A DNA stretch of 5,812 nucleotides. Source: Candidatus Planktophila limnetica (GTDB lineage Bacteria; Actinomycetota; Actinomycetes; Nanopelagicales; Nanopelagicaceae). The position numbers and the translations under genes were made by a program. Below are positions 1 to 5,812 of the stretch, piece by piece. The stretch is from assembly GCA_029979485.1 (NCBI GenBank), contig JAPOHK010000063.1:1-5812 (forward strand), given 5' to 3'. Position 1 is the first letter of the stretch. Each line of letters begins with the position of its first letter. The notes under the pieces were generated by a model that was not told the origin of the DNA, made no database searches, and was given only the letters and a program-made list of their open reading frames with translations.

Positions 1-224
1 ATTTGTCGTTTCAATGCTTTAGATTTATCTAACTCTCCACCAATTGCTTCAATAATTCTACTCTGTAATGTACCTGATCTTAATGCACCTTTTAGGTCTG
101 CACCTTCTTCAGCAATAACGATTACGCGAGCACCGCGTGCTTTAACTTCTTGAATATTGCTCGCCATTTTTTCATCCAGCGCATGTTCATGTCCTGCTGG
201 CAGAATTGCAATTACTGGAGTTGC
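1..224 (-). pseudogene. In-frame continuation of glmS beyond a premature stop; GlmS-like, then divergent, running off the left edge
   Basis: Reading on in the glmS frame after the TAA at 227-225 gives 74 open codons to the window edge. The first 41 or so are clear GlmS isomerase-domain sequence: TPVIAILP, then an alpha-helical EKMASNIQEVKARGARV, then VIVIAEEG, matching the usual segment after GELKHGP. From about position 101 leftwards the translation (ADLKGALRSGTLQSR..., ending KALKRQ) no longer resembles the expected GlmS end. That end should continue through a PLQLLAY-type helix to a DQPRNLAKSVTVE-type tail, and I find neither it nor a frameshifted version in the other two minus-strand frames. 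The divergent part is AT-richer (39 G+C in positions 1-110, counted by hand) and uses AGA and TTA codons. An in-frame ATG at 167-165 has only a weak ribosome binding site. The GlmS identity of the first half is fairly sure; what the second half is remains unknown. Confidence 0.6.
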
Positions 225-1772
225 TTAATCAGCATCAATTAACGCAATTGGTCCGTGCTTGAGTTCGCCACCAGCAAATCCCTCTGCGTGAATATAAGCC
301 AACTCCTTTAGTTTCAGTGCTCCTTCAAGGGCAACTGGATAGCCAATATTTCTGCCTAAAAATAGAATTGTGTTTGCATCTGCAAATTTACGTGTAAGGG
401 CACGAAGTGGTTCGACAGTTTCAAGTATCTGCTCTATTTTTCCTGGTAATTCGAGCATTTGGTTATAGAGATTTGCAACTTGATTATCGTTTAGTTCTCC
501 GCGGACCTGCGCCAAATGCAAGCCAATTAAATACACAGCAACAATTTGAGTGAGCAAAGCTTTAGTGGAGGCCACGGCGATTTCGGGACCAGCGTGTGTA
601 TAAATAACAGCATCTGATTCGCGAGGAATTGTTGAGCTATTTGTATTACAAATTGCCAGAACTCGTGCCCCCGCAGCCTTTGCATGTCGTAGTGCCATCA
701 AGGTATCCATAGTTTCGCCTGATTGAGAAATAGCGATTACTAATGTGTTTTTTGTAATTATTGGATCTCTGTAACGATATTCACTAGCAATTTCAACTTC
801 TACTGATATTTTCGCCCACTTTTCAATTGCGTACTTTGCAATCATCCCAGCGTGATATGCAGTTCCACAGGCGATAACAACAATCTTCTCTAGAGACTTT
901 ATCTCCTTTGGTGAAAGGTGAATTTCATCGAGCAAAATTTGTTTGTTATCGCTCAACCGAGCCATCAAAGTGTCTGCAACAGCCTTAGGTTGTTCAAAGA
1001 TTTCTTTGAGCATGAAGTGGGCAAATCCACCTTTTTGCGCTGCGCTTGCATCCCATGTAATTTCATACTCTTTTGGAGTAACTGCTTTGCCATCTAAATC
1101 CGTGATTGAAACATGCGTAGGCGACAGAGTTACAACTTGATCTTGGCCTAGTTCGATCGCTCGTTTTGTGTAATCGATAAATGCTGCAACATCGGATGCC
1201 ATAAAGTTTTCATTTTTTCCGATGCCTACTACCAGTGGAGAATTACGGCGAACGCCAACGATTACATCTGGAGTATCTGCGTGAATGGCTACAAGAGTGA
1301 ATGAGCCACGCAAAGACTTAACTGCTTCACGCATGGCAGCGGATAGATCGCCAGTATGTTTTTTTCTTAAGTCACTGAGTAAGTGAGCAACGGACTCAGT
1401 ATCTGTGTCTGAAGAAAATTTGTGTCCCTTGCTCTCTAGCTCTGCTTTTAGCTCTGCATAGTTTTCGATAATTCCATTATGGATAACGGCTAACTTTTCA
1501 TCATTATCAACGTGTGGATGCGCATTACGATCTGTAGGTCCACCATGAGTCGCCCAGCGTGTGTGACCGATTCCAGAGTGAGCTGTTGGAATTGAAGATA
1601 ATTCTTTTTCTAAGTTTGAAAGTTTTCCCGCACGTTTTTCAACAAATAATTTATTGGGTGTGCCAAGTGCGATTCCGGCAGAGTCATATCCGCGATATTC
1701 AAGACGACGCAGACCTTCAATCAGAGGTGTGATTGCAGTTTGTGGCCCTGTGTAACCCACAATTCCGCACAC
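225..1772 (-). CDS. glmS: Glutamine--fructose-6-phosphate aminotransferase (isomerizing), C-terminally truncated by a stop codon
   Basis: GlmS makes glucosamine-6-phosphate and glutamate from fructose-6-phosphate and glutamine in the cytosol, the entry step to UDP-GlcNAc. The start is GTG followed directly by TGC, giving the MCGIVGY N-terminus whose Cys2 becomes the catalytic nucleophile once Met is removed. The glutaminase domain (about 1-240) shows RRLEYRGYDSAG (22-33), TRWATHG (71-77), HNGIIENY (98-105) and SDTDTE (121-126). The first SIS domain has ACGTAYHAG (301-309), SQSGET (349-354) and ASTK (401-404). The second SIS domain begins near 468 and includes ALEGALKLKE (481-490) and ELKHGP (503-508), which carry the counterparts of E. 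coli Glu488 and His504. The frame then stops after ALIDAD at 515, against the usual 610-620 residues, so the rest of the second SIS domain and the C-tail with the catalytic lysine (E. coli Lys603) are absent. As written, the product should not be a working synthase. It starts 4 bp after glmM. The family call is certain; whether the gene is truly broken is not. Confidence 0.93.
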   Translation of the reverse strand: MCGIVGYTGPQTAITPLIEGLRRLEYRGYDSAGIALGTPNKLFVEKRAGKLSNLEKELSSIPTAHSGIGHTRWATHGGPTDRNAHPHVDNDEKLAVIHNGIIENYAELKAELESKGHKFSSDTDTESVAHLLSDLRKKHTGDLSAAMREAVKSLRGSFTLVAIHADTPDVIVGVRRNSPLVVGIGKNENFMASDVAAFIDYTKRAIELGQDQVVTLSPTHVSITDLDGKAVTPKEYEITWDASAAQKGGFAHFMLKEIFEQPKAVADTLMARLSDNKQILLDEIHLSPKEIKSLEKIVVIACGTAYHAGMIAKYAIEKWAKISVEVEIASEYRYRDPIITKNTLVIAISQSGETMDTLMALRHAKAAGARVLAICNTNSSTIPRESDAVIYTHAGPEIAVASTKALLTQIVAVYLIGLHLAQVRGELNDNQVANLYNQMLELPGKIEQILETVEPLRALTRKFADANTILFLGRNIGYPVALEGALKLKELAYIHAEGFAGGELKHGPIALIDAD

Positions 1773-1776
1773 GTGC

Positions 1777-3117
1777 CTACCTCAATTCTTCTTTAACAAC
1801 TTTGGCAAGTTTTTCTGCAATTTCTTTGGCGATGCTATCACTTTGTGCTTCAACCATGACTCTGACCAGGGGTTCTGTACCTGATGCGCGCAAAAGAATT
1901 CGTCCCGCATCACCAAGTTCAGATTCATATTTAGCAACTGCTGTGCTTATTGCAGTTGATGATTCAAGTTTATCTTTTGCTACGCCGGATACATTTATCA
2001 ATACCTGTGGGAAGCGTTGCATGATTGATGCTAATTCTTTTAGTGATTTCTTCGAACGCGCCATTTCATTGATCAGTTGTAGCGCTGTCAATAAACCATC
2101 GCCCGTGCCCGCGAAATCACGCATAATCACATGACCAGATTGCTCGCCGCCGAGTGTCAAATTATTTTCAAGCATGTTTTCAAGTACGTAGCGATCTCCT
2201 ACTGCTGTTTTTGTAACGTCGATTCCCGCCTCTTTCATGGCAATTAGAAATCCAAGATTACTCATGACTGTAGCTACAACAGTTGAATCTTTTAACTTCC
2301 CGCGCTCTTTAAAACCTTTAGCCAAGATTGCCAATATAAAATCGCCATCAATTGTGTTGCCATCGGCATCAATTGCTAGGCAACGATCAGCATCACCATC
2401 ATGAGCAATTCCAATATCAGCCTTGTTCTTTAGAACGGCATCACGTAAGAAATCTAAATGAGTAGATCCAACGCCATCATTGATATTCAAGCCCGTTGGA
2501 GTATTTGCAATCGCAACAACAGTTGCTCCAGCTTTTTCTAGTGCAGTTGGTGCGACAAAAGATGCTGCTCCGTTGGCACAATCGATGACAACTTTTATTC
2601 CAGTGAGTGAAGTGTCAACGGTTTTTAAAAGGTGTGCGATGTATTTTTCGCGAGCGCTTGTATCTTCGATGACGCGTCCCACATCTTTTCCGGTGGGGCG
2701 TTGCCATGGCTCGCCCATACGCGCTTCTATTGCTGCTTCTAATGAATCCGCTAGTTTTTCTCCGCCTCGCGCGAATAATTTAATTCCATTATCTGGTGCG
2801 GGGTTGTGAGATGCAGAAATCATTACGCCTAAGTCAGCGCCAGTTTCTGCTACTAAAAATGCGATTGCAGGAGTCGGTAGAACTCCAACTCGATAAACGT
2901 CAACACCAGCACTAGTTAAACCGGCAACGACAGCGGCTTCTAGGAATTCACCTGATGCGCGAGAGTCTTGACCAACAATTGCATGCGGACGTTTACTTGT
3001 ATCGCCAAGGGATTCAACCAATATGTGAGCCGCGGCAACTGCAACATCAAGTGCTAATTCAGCCGTGAGATCAACATTTGCTAAGCCACGAATTCCATCA
3101 GTGCCGAAAAGGGCCAC
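1777..3117 (-). CDS. glmM: Phosphoglucosamine mutase
   Basis: GlmM interconverts glucosamine-6-phosphate and glucosamine-1-phosphate through a phosphoserine enzyme, feeding GlmU and UDP-GlcNAc synthesis for peptidoglycan. From the GTG at 3117 the protein has 446 residues (E. coli GlmM has 445) and opens [11 protein letters not shown], the family's usual beginning. The four active-site loops of the alpha-D-phosphohexomutase family are intact: catalytic serine loop SASHNP (101-106, Ser103), Mg-binding DGDADR (240-245), sugar-specificity loop GEQSGH (324-329, the GlmM form) and phosphate-binding RASGTEP (410-416). A TTG at 3132 would add five residues, but it overlaps the Shine-Dalgarno GGAGG and the added residues are not expected in the family, so I prefer the GTG. 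The gene starts 27 bp after rpsI and ends 4 bp before glmS. The order rplM-rpsI-glmM is common in Actinobacteria. No residue looks missing. Confidence 0.97.
   Translation of the reverse strand: MALFGTDGIRGLANVDLTAELALDVAVAAAHILVESLGDTSKRPHAIVGQDSRASGEFLEAAVVAGLTSAGVDVYRVGVLPTPAIAFLVAETGADLGVMISASHNPAPDNGIKLFARGGEKLADSLEAAIEARMGEPWQRPTGKDVGRVIEDTSAREKYIAHLLKTVDTSLTGIKVVIDCANGAASFVAPTALEKAGATVVAIANTPTGLNINDGVGSTHLDFLRDAVLKNKADIGIAHDGDADRCLAIDADGNTIDGDFILAILAKGFKERGKLKDSTVVATVMSNLGFLIAMKEAGIDVTKTAVGDRYVLENMLENNLTLGGEQSGHVIMRDFAGTGDGLLTALQLINEMARSKKSLKELASIMQRFPQVLINVSGVAKDKLESSTAISTAVAKYESELGDAGRILLRASGTEPLVRVMVEAQSDSIAKEIAEKLAKVVKEELR
1780..1783 (-). promoter_or_regulatory. glmS Shine-Dalgarno next to the glmM stop codon
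   Basis: GAGG lies 7 nt before the GTG start of glmS and inside the last codons of glmM (the stop is TAG at 1779-1777). Because the ribosome binding site sits within glmM, glmS translation is probably coupled to glmM termination. There is no room for a separate promoter, leader or glmS ribozyme between the two genes. Confidence 0.6.
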
Positions 3118-3125
3118 GGAGATTG

Positions 3126-3130
3126 CCTCC
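3126..3130 (-). promoter_or_regulatory. glmM Shine-Dalgarno that decides the start
   Basis: A full GGAGG core stands 8 nt before the GTG at 3117-3115, which is ideal spacing. The competing TTG start (3132-3130) shares a base with this core and has no comparable site of its own upstream, so the site argues for GTG as the true start. Confidence 0.75.
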
Positions 3131-3144
3131 AAATACGATAGAAA

Positions 3145-3633
3145 TTAGCGCTTGCTGTATTGAGAACGCTTACGTGCCTTCTTAAGACCGTACTTCTTAC
3201 GTTCGATCACACGAGCATCGCGTGAAAGGAATCCAGCTTTCTTAAGTGCTGGACGGTGTGCTTCTGCATCAATTTCATTAAGTGAACGTGCAACGCCAAG
3301 ACGTAGTGCACCAGCTTGACCTGAAACTCCACCACCATTGATACGAGCAAATACATCGTATGAACCTTCAGCACCTACTGTGCGAAATGGTTCGGAGACT
3401 GATTGTTGGTGAACTTTGTTTGGGAAATAATTCTCAAGAGTCTTTCCGTTAACAACCCAGCGTCCTGTTCCTGGAACGAGTCGAACACGAGCAACAGCTT
3501 CTTTACGGCGACCTACTCCGGCGCCTGGTCCCTTAAGTGCTGGACGGTTAGTTGCTGCAGCTGGTGTCGCTGATGTGTACGAAGTTGGAATTTCGTTCTC
3601 ATCTAGTTCGTCAACGAATGTGTTTTCAGACAT
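3145..3633 (-). CDS. rpsI: 30S ribosomal protein S9 (uS9)
   Basis: uS9 is a small-subunit head protein whose basic C-terminal tail reaches the P-site tRNA anticodon stem-loop. The 162-residue product has an acidic, low-complexity N-terminal extension (about 1-36, with DELDENE and an Ala/Thr/Pro run). The conserved core follows: [17 protein letters not shown] (39-55), [10 protein letters not shown] (62-71), the family signature [20 protein letters not shown] (99-118) and the tail [12 protein letters not shown] (151-162). E. coli S9 has 130 residues; the longer N-terminus is usual in Actinobacteria, whose S9 proteins run to about 150-170. The ATG start has an upstream AAGGGAA as a fair Shine-Dalgarno. 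It lies 28 bp after rplM and is surely co-transcribed with it, as in most bacteria. The final Lys-Arg is intact and the stop is TAA. Confidence 0.98.
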   Translation of the reverse strand: MSENTFVDELDENEIPTSYTSATPAAATNRPALKGPGAGVGRRKEAVARVRLVPGTGRWVVNGKTLENYFPNKVHQQSVSEPFRTVGAEGSYDVFARINGGGVSGQAGALRLGVARSLNEIDAEAHRPALKKAGFLSRDARVIERKKYGLKKARKRSQYSKR

Positions 3634-3661
3634 GAATTATGGTTCCCTTTTTCCTATTCGA

Positions 3662-4114
3662 TTACTTGACGATTTGTGAGACTTGGTTGAATTCGTATGG
3701 TTTTGGTGCTTGTGCAGCGTGTGGATGTTCTGCACCTGCGTACACCTTGAGCTTTGCAGACATTGCACGGCCAAGACGATTCTTTGGCAACATGCCTTTG
3801 ATCGCTTTTTCAACTGCGCGAGTTGGGTGCTTTTCCATCAATTCGCCGTACACAGTTGAAGTCAAGCCACCTGGGAAACCAGAGTGCATGTGTGAAAACT
3901 TTTGCTTAGCTTTTTGTCCAGATAGTGCAACTTTTTCAGCATTGATAACAATTACGAAATCGCCCATGTCCATGTGAGGCGCAAATGTTGCTTTGTGCTT
4001 TCCGCGAAGAAGAACTGCAGCATGACTTGCAAGACGTCCTAAAACGACATCTTGTGCGTCGATGATGTGCCAATTACGCACTGCATCGCCAGCCTTTGGA
4101 CTATATGTACGCAT
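3662..4114 (-). CDS. rplM: 50S ribosomal protein L13 (uL13)
   Basis: uL13 binds 23S rRNA early in large-subunit assembly. The 150-residue protein begins [10 protein letters not shown], the usual actinobacterial start. It continues with [17 protein letters not shown] (14-30), LRGKHK (36-41), [16 protein letters not shown] (51-66), [11 protein letters not shown] (106-116), KLKVYAG (121-127) and HPHAAQ (130-135), all characteristic of the family. A GTG at 4123 would add three residues (M-K-S). I chose the ATG at 4114 because it gives the family N-terminus and because the purine-rich GAGAG at 4130-4126 is too close (2 nt) to the GTG but a tolerable 11 nt from the ATG. No strong Shine-Dalgarno is present for either. 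It is the first gene of the likely rplM-rpsI-glmM-glmS operon, with a promoter and leader directly upstream. The stop is TAA. Confidence 0.97.
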   Translation of the reverse strand: MRTYSPKAGDAVRNWHIIDAQDVVLGRLASHAAVLLRGKHKATFAPHMDMGDFVIVINAEKVALSGQKAKQKFSHMHSGFPGGLTSTVYGELMEKHPTRAVEKAIKGMLPKNRLGRAMSAKLKVYAGAEHPHAAQAPKPYEFNQVSQIVK

Positions 4115-4158
4115 GCTCTTCACTTCTCTCTTTTATATCGCTTTTAAATCCTGTGTGC

Positions 4159-4179
4159 TGCGCCCGACTTCGCGGCGCA
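4159..4179 (-). promoter_or_regulatory. GC-rich hairpin in the rplM leader
   Basis: In mRNA sense, TGCGCC (4179-4174) and GGCGCA (4164-4159) pair perfectly around a 9-nt loop, and a U-G pair could extend the stem by one. If transcription starts near 4181, as the promoter predicts, the hairpin sits almost at the 5' end of a leader of roughly 67 nt. No U-run follows, so it is not a classic intrinsic terminator. It may protect the transcript or serve as an autoregulatory site for a ribosomal protein. L13 leaders of other phyla are known, but I cannot match this one to a described family. Confidence 0.45.
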
Positions 4180-4187
4180 AGAGGTTA

Positions 4188-4216
4188 AGGGTACCTGCGC
4201 GCTCCCGTAGGGTCAA
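4188..4216 (-). promoter_or_regulatory. Candidate housekeeping-sigma promoter for rplM-rpsI-glmM-glmS
   Basis: Minus-strand TTGACC (4216-4211, 5 of 6 matches to the -35 consensus TTGACA) is followed after exactly 17 bp by TACCCT (4193-4188), a TAnnnT -10 box of the kind frequent in Actinobacteria. The predicted start point is about 4181. The site lies in the only sizeable gap of the window, between the ABC-F stop and rplM, and points at the ribosomal protein genes. This is a prediction from sequence alone. Confidence 0.6.
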
Positions 4217-4231
4217 AATGGCCTTTTGCCC
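4210..4231 (-). repeat. Imperfect inverted repeat after the ABC-F gene, overlapping the -35 box
   Basis: In mRNA sense, GGGCAAAA (4231-4224) can pair with TTTTGaCCC (4218-4210) around the 5-nt loop GGCCA, with one bulged A. A G-U and a U-A pair can extend it at the base. It starts within 10 bases of the ABC-F stop and could be a weak terminator for that gene, but no U-tract follows. The second arm contains the predicted -35 hexamer, so an operator is another possibility. Neither role is shown. Confidence 0.3.
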
Positions 4232-4236
4232 CATAT

Positions 4237-5812
4237 TCAATGCTCAAAAACCGGCTCTGGGCTCTCATAAACAGCGCCATTGGCTCCAAATACCAAGAAG
4301 CGCGTGAAGCCCCGAGTAAACCATCGATCATGCGTTACCGAAATTACGGTTCCTTCATACTCTTCTAGCGCTTTTTCCAAGCTTTCCGCGCTCGCTAAAT
4401 CTAAGTTATCCGTTGGTTCATCAAGTAATAAAAGTGTTGAACCAGAAAGTTCAAGTAGCAAAACTTGAAAGCGCGCTTGTTGTCCGCCGGAGAGTGAAGA
4501 GAACTTTTGTTCTGCTTGGTTGTGAATTTCATACTTACGTAAAACGCTCTTTGCTGGGCCTAATTGAAGGGAATATGTTTCCCACAAAATCTCAAGCAAA
4601 GTCTTACTCTCAAACTCGGGATGGGCATGTGTTTGTGCGAAATATCCAATTTCAACACGTGCGCCAACTTTGAAATTACCGCTGAATTTCACGCTTTGAT
4701 CACCTGAAATTAAACGCAAGAAGTGGGATTTGCCAGTGCCATTTTTTCCAAGAACTGCAATACGATCTCCGAAAAAAACTTCAAAATCAAATGGTTCAGT
4801 TAGATTTTCAATCGCAAGGTTTTCAAATGTAAGCGCCCGCAATCCTGTACGACCGCCACGTAACCCAACCCGAACATCTTGTTCAATTGGTGGTGCTTCC
4901 GGTGGTCCCGCCTCTTCGAATTTACGTAAACGTGTTTGCATAGCGCGATACTTTGATGCCATATCTGGACTGCTCGCCGCTTGCACCTGAAGTGTTCGAA
5001 CCAAGTCTTTTAAGCGCTGATGCTCTTCTTCCCAACGGAGCAAAATTTCAGCAAATCGCGCATTACGGGCTTTGCGTGCTTCGTGCCATGTTGAGAACTT
5101 TCCACCGTGTACCCACGTTGTATTGCCACTAACTCCTTGCTCGAGAGTCACGATGCGATTGGCGGTGTGCTCTAGAAGTTGTCGATCGTGGCTGACAAAC
5201 AAAACAGTTTTTTTGGTTGCTGTTATGACTTCTTCCAGCCATCTTTTCGATGGAACATCCAAATAGTTATCTGGTTCGTCAAGTAACAACACCTCTTCAG
5301 GACCTTCTAGAAGTGCGCGCAAAACTAATTTCTTTTGCTCTCCCCCTGAAAGAGTATTTACTAATCGATCCGCCACTGAATCAAAGGATTTTCCGAGGGC
5401 TTCGGTGCAACATAAATCCCAAATAACTTCGAAGTCATATCCCCCAGCATCTCCCCAATCGACAATTGCTTGGGCGTAATTCATCTGATCTTTTTCTGTA
5501 TTGCGTGAATTCATTAACTCTTCAGTTGATTTAACTAACGCTGCTGCATCTCTAATGCGAGGCGGAGCTACGGAAATTAATAAATCGCGCACAGTAGATT
5601 CATCTCGAACAGAACCAATGAACTGTCGCATCACACCGAGTCCGCCAGTGATGGCAACGCTTCCTTCATCTGGAGCAAGATCCCCAGAAATCATTTTGAG
5701 CAGCGTTGTTTTTCCCGATCCATTTGCACCAATTAAGGCAACCTTGGCACCATCTCCTACGCGGAAAGAAACGTCGTTGAGTAGCACTCTGCCGTCAGAG
5801 AGTGCGAATCCA
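4237..5812 (-). CDS. ABC-F family ATPase (ribosome-associated type), N-terminus cut by the window edge
   Basis: The protein has two ABC ATPase domains in one chain and no transmembrane segments, as expected for ABC-F proteins. These act on the ribosome (E-site) in translation control or antibiotic resistance rather than in transport. The frame stays open to the right edge, and the residues before the first possible start (GTG at 5787) read GFALSDGR, then VLLNDVSFRV. This is the normal ABC-F beginning, so the gene is partial and that GTG is an internal valine; perhaps 10-15 residues are missing. Counting from that valine, domain 1 has Walker A GANGSGKTT (20-28), signature LSGGE (146-150), Walker B VLLLDEP (166-172) running into DNYLD, and H-loop His200. 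A charged linker, probably helical (about 235-310), follows. Domain 2 has Walker A GKNGTGKS (347-354), signature LSGGQ (432-436), Walker B LLLLDEP (452-458) running into TDNLD, and His486. DEPDNYLD and DEPTDNLD replace the usual DEPTNHLD, a pattern I associate with an actinobacterial subgroup. It lies upstream of the rplM promoter and is probably a separate unit. The precise substrate or drug is unknown. Confidence 0.93.
   Translation of the reverse strand, partial: GFALSDGRVLLNDVSFRVGDGAKVALIGANGSGKTTLLKMISGDLAPDEGSVAITGGLGVMRQFIGSVRDESTVRDLLISVAPPRIRDAAALVKSTEELMNSRNTEKDQMNYAQAIVDWGDAGGYDFEVIWDLCCTEALGKSFDSVADRLVNTLSGGEQKKLVLRALLEGPEEVLLLDEPDNYLDVPSKRWLEEVITATKKTVLFVSHDRQLLEHTANRIVTLEQGVSGNTTWVHGGKFSTWHEARKARNARFAEILLRWEEEHQRLKDLVRTLQVQAASSPDMASKYRAMQTRLRKFEEAGPPEAPPIEQDVRVGLRGGRTGLRALTFENLAIENLTEPFDFEVFFGDRIAVLGKNGTGKSHFLRLISGDQSVKFSGNFKVGARVEIGYFAQTHAHPEFESKTLLEILWETYSLQLGPAKSVLRKYEIHNQAEQKFSSLSGGQQARFQVLLLELSGSTLLLLDEPTDNLDLASAESLEKALEEYEGTVISVTHDRWFTRGFTRFLVFGANGAVYESPEPVFEH

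Noticed and set aside
1..153. Open plus-strand frame entering from the left edge and ending with TGA at 151-153
   Set aside because: Its right part is antisense to conserved GlmS sequence and the translation shows no recognisable motif; it is best seen as a shadow frame.
100..170. A separate small gene restarting after the glmS stop (in-frame ATG at 167-165, or a short out-of-frame ORF just upstream)
   Set aside because: Ribosome binding sites are weak, the in-frame product would be half a domain, and the out-of-frame ORF has only about 22 codons.
225..227. Reassigned stop codon (TAA read as an amino acid)
   Set aside because: rplM and rpsI end with TAA at their expected C-termini, glmM with TAG and the ABC-F gene with TGA, so all three stops work normally here.
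1773..1776. glmS ribozyme or riboswitch before glmS
   Set aside because: The gap between glmM and glmS is only 4 bp, leaving no room for such an RNA.
4121..4123. GTG as the start of rplM
   Set aside because: It adds only M-K-S before the conserved MRTYSPK, and the purine-rich site upstream is too close to it.
4132..4137. TATAAA as a second -10 box before rplM
   Set aside because: No -35-like hexamer lies 16-18 bp upstream and it is too near the start codon to leave a ribosome binding site; it is more likely just AT-rich leader.
943..5266. Several plus-strand open frames of about 60-130 codons opposite glmS, glmM, rplM and the ABC-F gene
   Set aside because: Each lies antisense to a well-conserved gene, has no family motif and is explained by codon bias of the real gene.
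5785..5787. GTG as the start of the ABC-F gene
   Set aside because: The frame is open to the window edge and the codons before it encode GFALSDGR, normal ABC-F N-terminal sequence. The GTG is an internal valine and the gene is partial.

Overview
The window looks like a piece of an actinobacterial chromosome with unusually low GC for that phylum (low-to-mid 40s percent by eye). The signs are a uS9 with a long N-terminal extension, a uL13 beginning MRTYSPK, the gene order rplM-rpsI-glmM, and a DEPDNYLD-type ABC-F protein. A planktonic freshwater actinobacterium of the acI/Nanopelagicales kind would fit, but the lineage is inferred. Every gene I can support is on the minus strand, so transcription runs from right to left.

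Right to left: (1) 5812-4237 is most of an ABC-F ATPase (two ABC domains, no membrane segments), cut by the right edge of the window just inside its N-terminus. (2) 4236-4115 is a short GC-rich intergenic region with an inverted repeat, a good candidate promoter (TTGACC, 17-bp spacer, TACCCT) and a GC-rich hairpin near the predicted 5' end of the transcript. (3) rplM (uL13) and rpsI (uS9), 28 bp apart. (4) glmM (phosphoglucosamine mutase), 27 bp further on; its best start is a GTG at 3117 with a strong Shine-Dalgarno, five codons inside the longest open frame. (5) glmS (glucosamine-6-phosphate synthase), 4 bp after glmM, with its Shine-Dalgarno overlapping the glmM stop. (6) 224-1 is the in-frame continuation of glmS behind a TAA stop.

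The likely operon rplM-rpsI-glmM-glmS joins two ribosomal proteins that meet growth demand with two steps of UDP-GlcNAc synthesis: GlmS makes glucosamine-6-phosphate and GlmM converts it to glucosamine-1-phosphate for peptidoglycan.

The real anomaly is at the 3' end of glmS. The frame stops at codon 516, about 100 residues short of the usual 610-620. Translation past the TAA stays recognisably GlmS for about 41 codons, then loses all visible resemblance to the conserved GlmS C-terminus in every minus-strand frame. This could be a pseudogene, a recombination junction, or a sequence/assembly error. Apart from that the window is ordinary housekeeping DNA: I see no mobile element, CRISPR array, tRNA, rRNA or new defence-like system.
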